NCBI RefSeq assembly: GCF_014297465.1
Contig: NZ_JACORT010000003.1
Coordinates: forward strand, 1 to 64,000
DNA length: 64,000 bases
Direction of reading: 5' to 3'
DNA from: Ramlibacter cellulosilyticus
GTDB taxonomy: Bacteria; Pseudomonadota; Gammaproteobacteria; Burkholderiales; Burkholderiaceae_C
Shown: one piece after another, positions 1 to 10,521 of the stretch
How positions within the stretch are numbered: position 1 is the stretch's first letter
Layout of the letters: each line of letters starts with the position of its first letter
The notes under the pieces: model-generated
The model's database searches: none
Told to the model about the DNA's origin: nothing
Seen by the model: the letters and a program-made list of their open reading frames with translations, nothing else
Translations under genes and position numbers: made by a program

Positions 1-1
1 C

Positions 2-103
2 AGCCTGAACCTGTTCGAGAAAGTCCCTCTGGAACGGCTATTGAGCGAGGTGTCGCTCTACGATGAAAGCGACGGCTCCCCCGCCCAACTGCCTCTCCTT
101 TGA
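2..103 (+). pseudogene. IS4-type transposase, C-terminal end (cut by window edge)
   Basis: Only the last 33 codons are in the window, and they enter from the left edge in frame. The peptide begins SLNLFEKVPLERLLSE and ends with an SPAQLPLL tail before TGA. A 'LNLFE...' stretch followed by a short SP.QL.LL/LF terminus is typical of IS4-family transposase ends in Burkholderiales. Whether the complete transposase is functional cannot be told from here. The following 46 bases up to the end of hslR should hold the right end of the element, but I could not recognise a terminal inverted repeat without the left end. The assignment rests on a short tail, so confidence is moderate. Confidence 0.5.
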
Positions 104-149
104 AATCTCCGGACAGGCATGGGTCAAGCCCGCAATGACAAACCTTCCC

Positions 150-584
150 TCACCGTTTGTTCGACCCGTCGTCGTCGATCGACGCGCTCCAGCGATCTCC
201 CCACCCTTGCCGTTGCGCCTCGTCCAGTTCGCGCCGGCCCCGCTTCGTCGGGCGGCCGTGCTCGATGGACAGCGACGGTTCGCGCGCATAGCGGCGCTGC
301 TCCGCGGCGCGTTCGCGCTCCTGGAGGCTTTCGGCCGTCTCTTCGTAAAGCTGCTGCGCCACGGGCGCCGGCCCGCGCACGCCGGACAGGCCTTTCACGA
401 TCACCGTCCGCGTGACGCCTTCGCGCCGCAGGGCCACCGTGTCGCCCACCTTCACCTCGCGGGCAGGCTTGACCTCCTGGCCGTTGACGGCCACGCGGCC
501 CTTGTCGATCTCCTCCGTCGCGAGGCTGCGCGTCTTGTAGAAGCGCGCGGCCCAGAGCCATTTGTCGATGCGCAGTCGTTCCAT
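150..584 (-). CDS. hslR: S4-domain RNA-binding heat-shock protein Hsp15 family
   Basis: The 144-residue protein opens with MERLRIDKWLWAARFYKTR, the start of an S4 RNA-binding domain, with the S4 core over about residues 3-65 (GRVAVNGQEVKPAREVKVGD). The C-terminal third is highly charged, rich in Arg, Glu and Lys. In E. coli, Hsp15 binds 50S subunits carrying a stalled nascent chain and helps recycle them. The length matches the family (about 130-145 residues). The ATG follows directly on the TGA of the upstream kinase gene (TGA at 587-585, ATG at 584), so it is probably translated from the same mRNA as the tctDE-like pair. That linkage to a transport regulator looks incidental. Confidence 0.9.
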   Translation of the reverse strand: MERLRIDKWLWAARFYKTRSLATEEIDKGRVAVNGQEVKPAREVKVGDTVALRREGVTRTVIVKGLSGVRGPAPVAQQLYEETAESLQERERAAEQRRYAREPSLSIEHGRPTKRGRRELDEAQRQGWGDRWSASIDDDGSNKR

Positions 585-1994
585 TCAGCCGACATTTTCC
601 GCCAGCGGCAGGCGGACGGTGGCGGTCAGGCCGGCCGCGCGGCTGTCCTTTTCACGGTTTTCCAGCTCGATCGTGCCGCCGAGCGCCCGCACGATCTCCT
701 GGCAGATCGCCAGGCCGAGCCCGGAACCGCTGCGCACGTCGCCGGCGGAGAACGGCTGGTAGAGCCGCGCCTGCAGCTCGGCGGGGATGCCCGGGCCGCT
801 GTCGCTCACGACGAGGGCGCCCGTGCGCGTGTCGGCGTGCACCCGCACCGACAGCGTGCCGCCGGGCGGGGTGTGCTTGATGGCGTTGTGCAGCAGGTTG
901 CGCGAGAGCTCGCGCAGCATCCATTCGTGCGCGAGCACGGGCGCGGGCACCGTCTCGATGTCGAACTCGATGTCCTTGTCGGCCACCAGCGGCGCCAGGT
1001 CCAGCGCCACCGCGCGCACGGCCTCGGACAGGTCGTTCGCCTGCACGTCGGCCTGCTGGCGCAGCTGTTCCACTTTCGCGAGCGACAGCATCTGGTTGGC
1101 GAGCACCGTGGCGCGGTCCACGGTCTCGCGGATCTCGCCCAGCGCCTGCCGAGGTTCGACGTCGCCGCGCAGCGCGGACTGCACCTGCGCCTTCAGCACG
1201 GCCAGCGGCGTGCGCAGCTGGTGCGAGGTGTCGCGGATGAAGCGCTTCTGGTTGTCCAGCATGTGCGCCAGGCGCGCCATCACCTCGTTGGTCGCGTCCA
1301 GCAGCGGCACGAGTTCGCGCGGCGCGCCGGCGGCCGGCAGCGGGGTGAGGTCGCCCTCGGGGCGGGCCTGCAGCTCCTGGCTCAGCCGCCGCACCGGCCG
1401 GGTCGCGCCCTGCACGACCACCACCACGACCAGCCCGATCACCGCCACCAGCGCGGCCTGCTGCCACAGGAAATCGATGAGGATCCGGCGCGTGAGCTTG
1501 CGCCGCAGCTCCAGGGTCTCGGCGACCTGGATGACGGCCATGGCGCGCCCGCCGGGGCTCGCCACCGGCTGCAGCAGCACGGCCACGCGCACCTGCATGT
1601 CGCGGTATTCCGTGTCGTAGAAGTTCACCAGCGCCGCGTACGGCGGCTGCGGCGGGATGGTGCCGTGCCAGAAAGGCAGGTCGGCGAAGCCGGACACGAG
1701 CTGCCCGTGCAGGTTGGAGACGCGGTAGTACATGCGCGTCTGCACGTCGGCCTCGAAGGCTTCCAGGGCGGAGTAGGGCACGGTGGCGCGCAGCACCGCG
1801 GCCTCGTCGTAGCCCGTCACCGCGAGCTGCTCCCCGATGGACTTGGCGGATGCGAGCAGGGTGCGGTCGTAGGCGGTGTTCACCGCGGCGAGCGTCTTGC
1901 GATAGAGGCTCGCCGCGTTGACGGCGACGACGATGCCCACGGGCAGCAGGATGCCCGCGAGAAGAAAGCTGCGCAGCGACCCCGCGAACTTCAT
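585..1994 (-). CDS. tctE: TctE-like sensor histidine kinase
   Basis: This 469-residue membrane sensor kinase is the probable partner of the response regulator just upstream. A first membrane segment lies at about residues 8-28 (LLAGILLPVGIVVAVNAA) and a second at about 160-180 (ALVAVIGLVVVVVV). The extracytoplasmic region between them resembles the 2CSK_N sensor domain of TctE kinases. Then come the dimerisation H-box with phospho-acceptor His258 (DTSHQLRTP) and an ATP-binding domain with N (NLLHNAIKHTPPGG), G1 (DSGPGIP) and G2 (GSGLGLAI) boxes. The start is ATG 1994, which overlaps the regulator's TGA in ATGA; a longer open frame upstream is only the regulator read in another frame. TctD/TctE in Salmonella controls tricarboxylate uptake, and a tctCBA set lies divergently next door, so citrate-like sensing is likely but inferred. 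Confidence 0.85.
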   Translation of the reverse strand: MKFAGSLRSFLLAGILLPVGIVVAVNAASLYRKTLAAVNTAYDRTLLASAKSIGEQLAVTGYDEAAVLRATVPYSALEAFEADVQTRMYYRVSNLHGQLVSGFADLPFWHGTIPPQPPYAALVNFYDTEYRDMQVRVAVLLQPVASPGGRAMAVIQVAETLELRRKLTRRILIDFLWQQAALVAVIGLVVVVVVQGATRPVRRLSQELQARPEGDLTPLPAAGAPRELVPLLDATNEVMARLAHMLDNQKRFIRDTSHQLRTPLAVLKAQVQSALRGDVEPRQALGEIRETVDRATVLANQMLSLAKVEQLRQQADVQANDLSEAVRAVALDLAPLVADKDIEFDIETVPAPVLAHEWMLRELSRNLLHNAIKHTPPGGTLSVRVHADTRTGALVVSDSGPGIPAELQARLYQPFSAGDVRSGSGLGLAICQEIVRALGGTIELENREKDSRAAGLTATVRLPLAENVG

Positions 1995-2671
1995 TCGCCC
2001 GCTTTGAGCAGGTAGCCCAGCCCGCGCAGCGTCACGAGCTTCACGCCCGTGTGCGCGAGCTTCTTGCGCAGGCGGTAGACGACGACCTCGATGGCCTCGT
2101 ACTGCACGTCGGTCTCGCCGGGGAACACGAGTTCGAACAGGCGCTCCTTCGGCACGGCGTGGCCGGGGCGCGCGAGCAGGGCCTGCAGCAACGCGGCCTC
2201 GCGCGGGGCGAGTTCCAGGATCTCGTCGCGCCAGTGGATCGCGCCGCTCTCGCGATCCCACGCGAGGCCACCGACGCCAGGCTCCGAGCCGGCCCGGCCG
2301 GGCGCGCGGCGGTGCAGCGCGCGCAGCCGCGCCTCGAGCTCGTCGAGGTCGAAGGGCTTGGGGAGGTAGTCGTCCGCGCCGGTGTTGAGGCCGATGATGC
2401 GGTCGCCGACGGTGCCCCGCGCGGTGAGGATCAGCACCGGCGTCCTCAGGCCGCTGCGGCGTGCCTCCTCCAGCACGAGCAGGCCGTCCATGCCGGGCAG
2501 GGTGAGGTCCAGCATCACCACGTCGGGCGGGCTCGCCTTCCAGCGCGCGAGCGCCTCGCGGCCGTCGCTGCAGAGATGGACGTCCATGCCCCGGTTCTGC
2601 AGGGTGCGCTTCAGCGCCACCTGCATGGACGGGTCATCCTCGACCAGCAACAACTTCATGTCCGCCATCAT
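1991..2671 (-). CDS. tctD: TctD-like OmpR-family response regulator
   Basis: This response regulator of about 226 residues has an N-terminal receiver domain with the acidic pair EDD (residues 11-13), phospho-acceptor Asp55 (VVMLDLTLPGMDG), and the conserved Thr and Lys near TARGT and LPKPFD. Its C-terminal winged helix (about residues 130-222) ends in VVVYRLRKKL and LVTLRGLGYLL, typical of OmpR/PhoB members. Three in-frame ATGs (2671, 2668, 2659) are possible starts; MKLLLVEDD at 2659 is where most family members begin. It overlaps the kinase gene by four bases, so expression is coupled. It diverges from tctC, and the 98-base gap between them probably carries its target site. The tricarboxylate role is inferred from this arrangement. 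Confidence 0.85.
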   Translation of the reverse strand: MMADMKLLLVEDDPSMQVALKRTLQNRGMDVHLCSDGREALARWKASPPDVVMLDLTLPGMDGLLVLEEARRSGLRTPVLILTARGTVGDRIIGLNTGADDYLPKPFDLDELEARLRALHRRAPGRAGSEPGVGGLAWDRESGAIHWRDEILELAPREAALLQALLARPGHAVPKERLFELVFPGETDVQYEAIEVVVYRLRKKLAHTGVKLVTLRGLGYLLKAGE

Positions 2672-2769
2672 CGCCGGGGGCGGACATTAGCACTTTCCCT
2701 AGTACGTTGGACAGCCGAATGACAGCGACGCGGTCCACCATCGGCAGGTTCCAACCCAGGAGACAACAA

Positions 2770-3729
2770 GTGCGTAGAGACGAATTCCTGAAGAGCCTCG
2801 CGGCCCTGGCCGCGGCCGGTGCGCTGCCCCTGACGGCCCGCGCCGCCGCGAACGTCAAGATGATGATCCCCGCCAACCCGGGCGGCGGCTGGGACACCAC
2901 CGGCCGTGCGCTGGGCAAGGCGCTGCAGGACGCGAAGGTCGCCGACAGCGTCACCTACGACAACAAGGGCGGTGCCGCCGGCGCGCTGGGCCTGGCGCAG
3001 TTCGTCAACGGCAGCAAGGGCGACCCGAACGCGATGATGGTGATGGGCGCCGTGATGCTGGGCGGCATCATCACCGGCAAGCCGCCGGTGAGCCTGTCGC
3101 AGGCCACGCCGATCGCGCGCCTGATCAGCGAGTACAACGTGTACGTGCTGCCGGCCAACTCGCCGTTCAAGACGATGGCCGACGTGGTCGCCCAGCTGAA
3201 GAAGGACCCGGGCAGCGTGAAATGGGGCGGCGGTTCGCGCGGCTCCACCGAGCACATCGCCGCGTGCATGCTGGCGCGCGAAGTGGGCGTCGACCCCGCG
3301 AAGATCAACTACGTCGCCTTCCGTGGGGGCGGCGAGGCCACCGCCGCCATCCTGGGCGGCAACGTCACCGTGGGCGGCTCGGGCTACAGCGAGTTCGCCG
3401 AGTACATCAAGGCCGGCAAGATGCGCCCGATCGCGGTCACCTCGCCGCAGCGCCTGAAGGGCATCAACGTGCCGACGCTGAAGGAGCAGGGCATCAACGT
3501 CGAACTGGGCAACTGGCGCGGCGTGTACGGCGCCCCCGGCATCTCCGCCGAGCAGCGCAAGCACCTGACCGACATGGTGCTGGCCGCCCTGAAGACCAAG
3601 GCGTGGCAGGAAGCGCTGGAGAAGAACGACTGGACCCCCGCCGTCCTGAGCGGCCCCGCGTTCGACCAGTTCGTGGACAACGAGTTCGCGATGCTGCGCG
3701 CCACGATGGTCAAGGCCGGCATGGTCTGA
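2770..3729 (+). CDS. tctC: Tripartite tricarboxylate transporter substrate-binding protein
   Basis: This 319-residue periplasmic binding protein belongs to the TctC/Bug family. I chose GTG 2770 because AGGAGA lies 7 bases upstream and the product then begins with a clean export signal (MRRDEFLKSLAALAAAGALPLTARAAA). The mature protein starts NVKMMIPANPGGGWDTTGRALG, the glycine-rich ligand loop typical of Bug proteins, and ends with VDNEFAMLRATMVKAGMV. It binds a carboxylate in the periplasm and hands it to TctA/TctB. It is the first gene of tctCBA and divergent from the tctDE-like regulators. A hairpin with a T-run right after it should favour high expression of this gene over the membrane subunits. 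The ligand, perhaps citrate or a related acid, is inferred. Confidence 0.9.
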   Translation: MRRDEFLKSLAALAAAGALPLTARAAANVKMMIPANPGGGWDTTGRALGKALQDAKVADSVTYDNKGGAAGALGLAQFVNGSKGDPNAMMVMGAVMLGGIITGKPPVSLSQATPIARLISEYNVYVLPANSPFKTMADVVAQLKKDPGSVKWGGGSRGSTEHIAACMLAREVGVDPAKINYVAFRGGGEATAAILGGNVTVGGSGYSEFAEYIKAGKMRPIAVTSPQRLKGINVPTLKEQGINVELGNWRGVYGAPGISAEQRKHLTDMVLAALKTKAWQEALEKNDWTPAVLSGPAFDQFVDNEFAMLRATMVKAGMV

Positions 3730-3751
3730 CGCCGGCACCGTCAGCAGTCTC

Positions 3752-3779
3752 CGCCCGGTTCGCCGGGCGTTTTTCTTTT
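3752..3779 (+). terminator. Hairpin plus T-run between tctC and tctB
   Basis: CGCCCGG pairs perfectly with CCGGGCG around a TTCG tetraloop and is followed by TTTTTCTTTT. This has the form of an intrinsic terminator. It lies between the first and second genes of one operon, so it probably acts as a partial terminator or mRNA 3' stabiliser that leaves excess binding-protein message. Confidence 0.8.
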
Positions 3780-3806
3780 CGTACGGGTCCCGTGGAGGGC
3801 AGAACC

Positions 3807-4319
3807 ATGACAACACAGGCAGATTCCCGGCCGACCGCGCAGATCCTGGTGGGGGCGATCGTCACGCTCACCGGACTGGCCCTGGCCTTCGGCGCGCTGA
3901 AGATTCCCGGCGAAGCGGGCTACGGCGGCGTCGGCCCCAACTTCCTGCCCTGGGTGGTGTCGGTCGTGCTGACCGTCTGCGGCGTCCTGATCGTGCGCGA
4001 GGCGCTCACCGGGGGCTTCCGCGAGATGGAGGAGCCTTCGGGCGCGGACCGCGGCTGGTGGCCGGGGCTGGTGTGGGTGTCGGCTGGCCTGCTCGCGAAC
4101 GCGGCGCTGATCACCACGATCGGCTTCATCCTGAGCTGCACGCTGTGCTACCTGCTGGCGGTGCAAGGCCTGCGCCGCGCGCAGGGGCAGGCTGCCGGTC
4201 CGTCGACCATCGCGGTGGACGCGCTCACCGGCGCGGCGATCTCCGCGCCCGTGTTCTGGGCCTTCACGCAATTCCTGGCCATCAACCTGCCGGGCCTCAC
4301 GAACACCGGCTGGATTTGA
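3807..4319 (+). CDS. tctB: Tripartite tricarboxylate transporter small membrane subunit
   Basis: The 170-residue integral membrane protein begins MTTQADSRPTAQILV at ATG 3807, after a GGAGGG sequence about 10 bases upstream. Four hydrophobic segments are visible: about residues 12-30 (ILVGAIVTLTGLALAFGAL), 43-62 (FLPWVVSVVLTVCGVLIV), 87-118 and 140-162. This is the usual TctB layout. TctB is the poorly conserved small subunit that pairs with TctA in the inner membrane and uses the ion gradient. It sits 77 bases after tctC, past the hairpin, and 148 bases before tctA, a gap filled by a repeat. Identification depends on position and topology, since TctB proteins have few invariant residues. Confidence 0.85.
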   Translation: MTTQADSRPTAQILVGAIVTLTGLALAFGALKIPGEAGYGGVGPNFLPWVVSVVLTVCGVLIVREALTGGFREMEEPSGADRGWWPGLVWVSAGLLANAALITTIGFILSCTLCYLLAVQGLRRAQGQAAGPSTIAVDALTGAAISAPVFWAFTQFLAINLPGLTNTGWI

Positions 4320-4325
4320 AGGATG

Positions 4326-4407
4326 GCCCACCCCCGAAGCGCCTTCGGCGCCTCCCCCTCAAGGGGGCGCCACCAGCGGCCCGGCAAAGCCGGTTCCGCG
4401 GTGGCAC
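4326..4407. repeat. Intergenic palindromic repeat inside tctCBA
   Basis: The gap between tctB and tctA holds several nested dyads: GAAGCGCC/GGCGCCTC, CCCCCTCAAGGGGG, and GCGGCCCGGCAAAGCCGG followed by TTCCGCGGTGGC. Near-identical text recurs between genes in many Comamonadaceae genomes, so this looks like a dispersed REP-like element that inserted in the operon. That familiarity is from general knowledge; only one copy is in this window. Confidence 0.6.
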
Positions 4408-4467
4408 TGAGTCAGGCTGCGCGCGCGTTGTTGGCGTGCGCTCGACGAGTCGCCGCGGAGAACTGAT

Positions 4468-5979
4468 ATGGATATTTTCGCCTCCCTCCTGCAAGGCTTC
4501 GCCACGGCGATCAGCCCGGTCAACCTGCTGTGGGCCTTCGTCGGCTGCGTGCTCGGCACGGCCGTCGGCGTGCTGCCCGGCATCGGCCCCGCCGTGGCCG
4601 TGGCCATGCTGCTGCCGATCACGGCCAAGGTGGACATCACCGCGTCCATGATCTTCTTCGCCGGCATCTACTACGGCGCGATGTACGGTGGCTCGACGAC
4701 CTCGATCCTGCTGAACACGCCGGGCGAGACCGCGTCGATGGTGACGGCCATGGAAGGCAACAAGATGGCCAAGAGCGGGCGCGCGGGCCAGGCGCTGGCG
4801 ACGGCGGCGATCGGCTCCTTCGTCGCGGGGACGATCGCGACCGTGCTCGTCACGATGTTCGCGCCGGCGGTGGCCGAGTTCGCGGTGAAACTGGGGCCGC
4901 CCGAATACTTCCTGCTGATGGTGCTGGCGTTCACGACCGTGAGCGCGGTGCTGGGACAGAGCACGCTGCGCGGCATGACCTCGCTGTTCCTGGGCCTCGC
5001 CCTGGGCTGCGTGGGCATGGACCAGATCTCCGGGCAGGCGCGCTACACCGGCGGCATCCCCGAGCTGCTGGATGGCATCGAGATCGTGCTGGTCGCCGTC
5101 GGCCTGTTCGCGGTCGCCGAGGTCCTGTACTTCGCGCTGTACGAAGGCCGCGTCGTGGAGACGCAGAACAGGATGTCGCGCGTGTACATGTCGAAGCGGG
5201 ACTGGAAGCGCTCGATCCCCGCGTGGTTCCGCGCCACCGCCATCGGTGCGCCTTTCGGCTGCATCCCCGCCGGCGGGACCGAGATTCCCACCTTCCTGAG
5301 CTACGCGGTGGAGAAGAAGCTGGCCAAGGGCGAGGACAAGGCGGAGTTCGGCACCACCGGCGCCATCGAAGGCGTGGCCGGCCCCGAAGCCGCCAACAAT
5401 GCCACCGTGACCACGGCGCTGATCCCGCTGCTCACGCTGGGTATCCCGACCTCCAACACCACCGCCATCCTGCTCGGGGCGTTCCAGAACTACGGCATCC
5501 AGCCGGGGCCGCAGCTGTTCACGACCTCCGCGGCGCTGGTGTGGGCGCTGATCGCGTCGCTGTACCTGGGCAACGTGATGCTGCTGATCCTGAACCTGCC
5601 GATGGTGAAGCTGTGGGTGCAGCTGCTGAAGATCCCGAAGCCGCAGCTCTATGCGGGCATCCTGATCTTCGCCACCGTGGGTGCCTACGGCATGCGCCAG
5701 AGCGCCTTCGACCTCGTGCTGCTGTGGGGCATCGGCCTGGTGGGCGTGCTGATGCGCCGCTTCGACTTCCCGACGGCGCCCGTGGTGGTCGGCATGATCC
5801 TGGGCCCGCTGGCCGAGGCGCAGCTGCGCAACGCGGTGTCCATCGGCGAGGGCAGCGCGCGCGTGTTCATCGAGCGCCCGATGTCCCTCGGCCTCATCGT
5901 GGTGATCGTGGCGGTGCTGGCGCTGCCGCGGATCTGGAAGCGGATGGCGGCGCGCAGGGAGCGGCTGGCGGCGGTTTGA
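4468..5979 (+). CDS. tctA: Tripartite tricarboxylate transporter large permease
   Basis: This 503-residue polytopic inner-membrane permease begins [20 protein letters not shown]. It shows the two family signatures: [19 protein letters not shown] (about residues 36-54) and the repeated counterpart near residues 280-330 ([26 protein letters not shown]). About a dozen hydrophobic segments fit the family. TctA forms the ion-coupled translocation pore with TctB and takes substrate from TctC. Length is normal and no frame problem is visible. It ends the tctCBA operon. Regulation by the divergent two-component system is likely from gene order. Confidence 0.93.
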   Translation: MDIFASLLQGFATAISPVNLLWAFVGCVLGTAVGVLPGIGPAVAVAMLLPITAKVDITASMIFFAGIYYGAMYGGSTTSILLNTPGETASMVTAMEGNKMAKSGRAGQALATAAIGSFVAGTIATVLVTMFAPAVAEFAVKLGPPEYFLLMVLAFTTVSAVLGQSTLRGMTSLFLGLALGCVGMDQISGQARYTGGIPELLDGIEIVLVAVGLFAVAEVLYFALYEGRVVETQNRMSRVYMSKRDWKRSIPAWFRATAIGAPFGCIPAGGTEIPTFLSYAVEKKLAKGEDKAEFGTTGAIEGVAGPEAANNATVTTALIPLLTLGIPTSNTTAILLGAFQNYGIQPGPQLFTTSAALVWALIASLYLGNVMLLILNLPMVKLWVQLLKIPKPQLYAGILIFATVGAYGMRQSAFDLVLLWGIGLVGVLMRRFDFPTAPVVVGMILGPLAEAQLRNAVSIGEGSARVFIERPMSLGLIVVIVAVLALPRIWKRMAARRERLAAV

Positions 5980-6007
5980 AGCGTTCTTCCTTCTCGTCTC
6001 CCCCGAG

Positions 6008-6034
6008 TTGACATCCCGGCGCGGGCGCTAACAT
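6008..6034 (+). promoter_or_regulatory. Candidate sigma70 promoter, possibly leaderless
   Basis: TTGACA (6008-6013) and TAACAT (6029-6034) are separated by 15 bases, slightly short. The -10 hexamer ends only 7 bases before ATG 6042 and there is no Shine-Dalgarno sequence, so transcription may start at or next to the start codon. Confidence 0.45.
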
Positions 6035-6041
6035 CCGGCGC

Positions 6042-7496
<1,455 letters not shown>

Positions 7497-7499
7497 AAA

Positions 7500-7539
7500 C
7501 CAGACAATTGTCTGGACTTCAGGCAATTTCATTGTCTGA
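7500..7539. promoter_or_regulatory. Two upstream activator dyads (UAS) for the sigma54 operon
   Basis: A perfect 16-base palindrome, CCAGACAATTGTCTGG, lies at 7500-7515. A second dyad at 7517-7539 has arms TTCAGGCAAT and ATTGTCTGAA around TTC, with one mismatch. Both share the half-site CAGACAAT. They lie about 115 and 95 bases upstream of the predicted transcription start, where sigma54 activators bind. Confidence 0.75.
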
Positions 7540-7599
7540 ACGTCGGACAGTTCCTCCAGCGGGCGCGGAAAAAGCCTGACGTGACAAGCACTTGCGACC

Positions 7600-7615
7600 T
7601 GGCACGGCGAATGCA
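7600..7615 (+). promoter_or_regulatory. Sigma54 -24/-12 promoter of the ABC/esterase operon
   Basis: TGGCACGGCGAATGCA matches the sigma54 consensus TGGCACG-N4-TTGCA at all but one position. The invariant GG (7601-7602) and GC (7613-7614) are 12 bases apart, as required. It lies 44 bases before the ATG of the binding-protein gene and about 60 bases after the upstream dyads. Confidence 0.85.
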
Positions 7616-7658
7616 AGAGCCGCCCGGTTCCCGCATCCAAAACGTCAGGAGACACCCC

Positions 7659-8855
7659 ATGCAACGACGCACCTGGGCCGCGATCGCCGCCCTCGCCGCC
7701 ACCGCCTTCGCCGCGCCTCTCGCCTGGTCGCAGGCCAACGAGATCCGCATCGCGCACATCTACAGCCGCACCGGCCCGCTCGAGGCCTACGGCAAGCAGA
7801 CCCAGACCGGCTTCATGATGGGCCTGGACTACGCCACCGGCGGCACGATGGCCATCAACGGCAGGAAGCTCGTCGTGATCGAGAAGGACGACCAGGGCAA
7901 GCCGGACCTCGGCAAGTCGCTGCTGGCCGCCGCGTACTCCGACGACAAGGCGGACGTGGCCGTGGGCCCGACGTCTTCCGGCGTCGCGCTGGCCATGCTG
8001 CCGGTCGCCGAGGAATACAAGAAGGTCCTGCTGGTGGAGCCCGCCGTGGCCGACTCCATCACCGGCGACAAGTGGAACAAGTACATCTTCCGCACCGGCC
8101 GCAACAGCTCGCAGGACGCGATCTCCAACGCCGTTGCCGTGGACAAGGACAACGTGTCCATCGCCATGCTGGCCCAGGACTACGCCTTCGGCCGCGACGG
8201 CGTGAAGGCCTTCAAGGACGCGCTGAAGAAGGCGAAGATCGTCCACGAAGAGTACCTGCCGATGACGACCACGGACTTCACGGCCGGCATCCAGCGCCTG
8301 ATCGCGGCGCTGAAGGACAAGCCGGGCCGCAAGATCATCGCCGTGGTGTGGGCCGGCGGCACGCCGCCCTTCAACGCGCTGGCCGATGCCGACCTGCAGA
8401 AGCGCTACGGCATCGAAGTGGGCACCGGCGGCAACATCCTGCCCGCGATGACCGCGTACAAGCGCTTCCCCGGCATGGAAGGCGCCACCTACTACTACTT
8501 CGGCATCCCGAAGAACCCGGCCAACGAGGCGATGGTGTCGCAGCACTACAAGCAGTTCAAGTCGCCGCCCGACTTCTTCACCGCGGGCGGCTTCTCCGCC
8601 GCCATGGCGCTCGTCACCGCGCTGAAGAAGACCAACGGCGACGCGACGGCCGCCAAGCTGATCCCCGCCATGGAAGGCATGTCCTTCGACACGCCCAAGG
8701 GCAAGATGACCTTCCGCAAGGAAGACCACCAGGCCATGCAGAGCATGTACCACTTCAAGATCAAGGTGGACCCGGCCTTCCCGTGGGGCGTGCCGGAACT
8801 GGTGCACGAGATCAAGCCGGAAGAGATGCAGGTTCCGATCCGCAACAAGCGCTAA
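7659..8855 (+). CDS. Branched-chain-type ABC transporter substrate-binding protein
   Basis: This 398-residue periplasmic binding protein of the LivK/peripla_BP_6 type starts at ATG 7659, with CAGGAGAC 5 bases upstream. Its signal peptide is MQRRTWAAIAALAATAFAAPLAWSQA. The mature part opens NEIRIAHIYSRTGPLEAYGKQTQTGFMMGLDYATGG, the ligand-loop signature of the family. GPTSSGVALAMLPVAEEYKK and AQDYAFGRDGV are further family blocks. Many such proteins in Comamonadaceae bind aromatic or aliphatic carboxylates rather than leucine. It is the first gene after the sigma54 promoter, so it should be strongly induced. A 170-base gap holding an inverted repeat separates it from the ATPase gene. The ligand is unknown; the esterases downstream suggest an acid released from an ester. 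Confidence 0.88.
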   Translation: MQRRTWAAIAALAATAFAAPLAWSQANEIRIAHIYSRTGPLEAYGKQTQTGFMMGLDYATGGTMAINGRKLVVIEKDDQGKPDLGKSLLAAAYSDDKADVAVGPTSSGVALAMLPVAEEYKKVLLVEPAVADSITGDKWNKYIFRTGRNSSQDAISNAVAVDKDNVSIAMLAQDYAFGRDGVKAFKDALKKAKIVHEEYLPMTTTDFTAGIQRLIAALKDKPGRKIIAVVWAGGTPPFNALADADLQKRYGIEVGTGGNILPAMTAYKRFPGMEGATYYYFGIPKNPANEAMVSQHYKQFKSPPDFFTAGGFSAAMALVTALKKTNGDATAAKLIPAMEGMSFDTPKGKMTFRKEDHQAMQSMYHFKIKVDPAFPWGVPELVHEIKPEEMQVPIRNKR

Positions 8856-8876
8856 CGGCCGGACACGGACTTCCGG

Positions 8877-8976
8877 AACGCAGAGGGCGCAGAGACTACG
8901 CAGAGGCCGCAGAGGAAGACATCCTCTGGAGGGCTGTTCTCTGCGACTTCTGCGCCACCTCTGCGACCTCTGCGTT
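8877..8976. repeat. CGCAGAG inverted repeat, copy 1
   Basis: The left arm repeats CGCAGAG at short intervals (AACGCAGAGGGCGCAGAG, then ACGCAGAGGCCGCAGAGG). The right arm carries the complementary CTCTGCG/TTCTGCG units ending CTCTGCGTT, so the block folds into a long imperfect hairpin. A second member lies at 24777-24893. This copy sits inside the operon, between the binding-protein gene and livG, and could lower downstream expression. Confidence 0.75.
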
Positions 8977-9025
8977 CTTCATCTCCTTTTCTGGCGCGGC
9001 ATTCGGGACGCGCCTCGCGGAAGCC

Positions 9026-9795
9026 ATGACCCAACTCGCCACGCACGACCTCACGGTCCGGTTCGGCGGCCACGTCGCCGTCAATGGCGTCACCTGCGCC
9101 TTCGAGCCGGGGACGCTCACGGCCATCGTCGGGCCCAACGGGGCCGGCAAGACGACCTACTTCAACCTGATCTCGGGGCAGCTCAAGGCGACCTCCGGCA
9201 CGGTGACGCTCGGGGGGCGCGACCTCTCCGGCGCCTCCGCGTCGGAGCGCACGCGCGCGGGCCTCGGCCGCGCGTTCCAGCTCACGAACCTGTTCCCGCG
9301 CCTCACGGTGCTGGAGAACGTGCGGCTGGCCGTGCAGGCCACGCGCGGCGGCACGCACCGTCGCGGCCTCAACCTCTGGAGCGTGTGGAGCGACCATGCC
9401 GACCTGCTCGCGCGGGCCGACGAACTGCTGGAGTCCATCGCGCTGAAGGACCGCGAGCACGAGCTCGTGGCCAACCTGCCGCACGGCGACCAGCGCAAGC
9501 TGGAAGTGGCGCTGCTGATGGCGCTGGAGCCGCAGGTCTACATGTTCGACGAGCCCACTGCCGGCATGAACCACGCGGAAGCGCCCGTGATCCTGGACCT
9601 CATTCGCAAGCTGAAGGCCGACCGCAGCAAGACGATCCTGCTGGTCGAGCACAAGATGGACGTGGTGCGCGAACTCGCGGACCGCATCATCGTGCTGCAC
9701 AACGGCACGCTGGTGGCCGATGGCGAGCCGGCGGAAGTGATCGCATCGCCCGTGGTGCAAGAGGCGTACCTCGGCGTCTCGCAAAAGGAGGCGGC

Positions 9796-9799
<4 letters not shown>
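9026..9799 (+). CDS. livG: Branched-chain-type ABC transporter ATPase (LivG-like)
   Basis: The 257-residue nucleotide-binding subunit begins MTQLATHDLTVRFGGHVAVNGV at ATG 9026. Walker A is GPNGAGKTT (residues about 36-44), the Q-loop lies in FQLTNLFPRLTV, and Walker B is VYMFDEPTAGMN with the H-loop in VEHKMDVV. The signature motif is degenerate, NLPHGDQRKLEVA instead of LSGGQQ; a change of this sort (often LPYGxQR) is usual in LivG. It couples ATP hydrolysis to import with LivF and the LivH/LivM permeases. Its TGA overlaps the ATG of livF. The substrate is probably not leucine, given the operon context. Confidence 0.9.
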
Positions 9800-10517
<718 letters not shown>

Positions 10518-10521
<4 letters not shown>

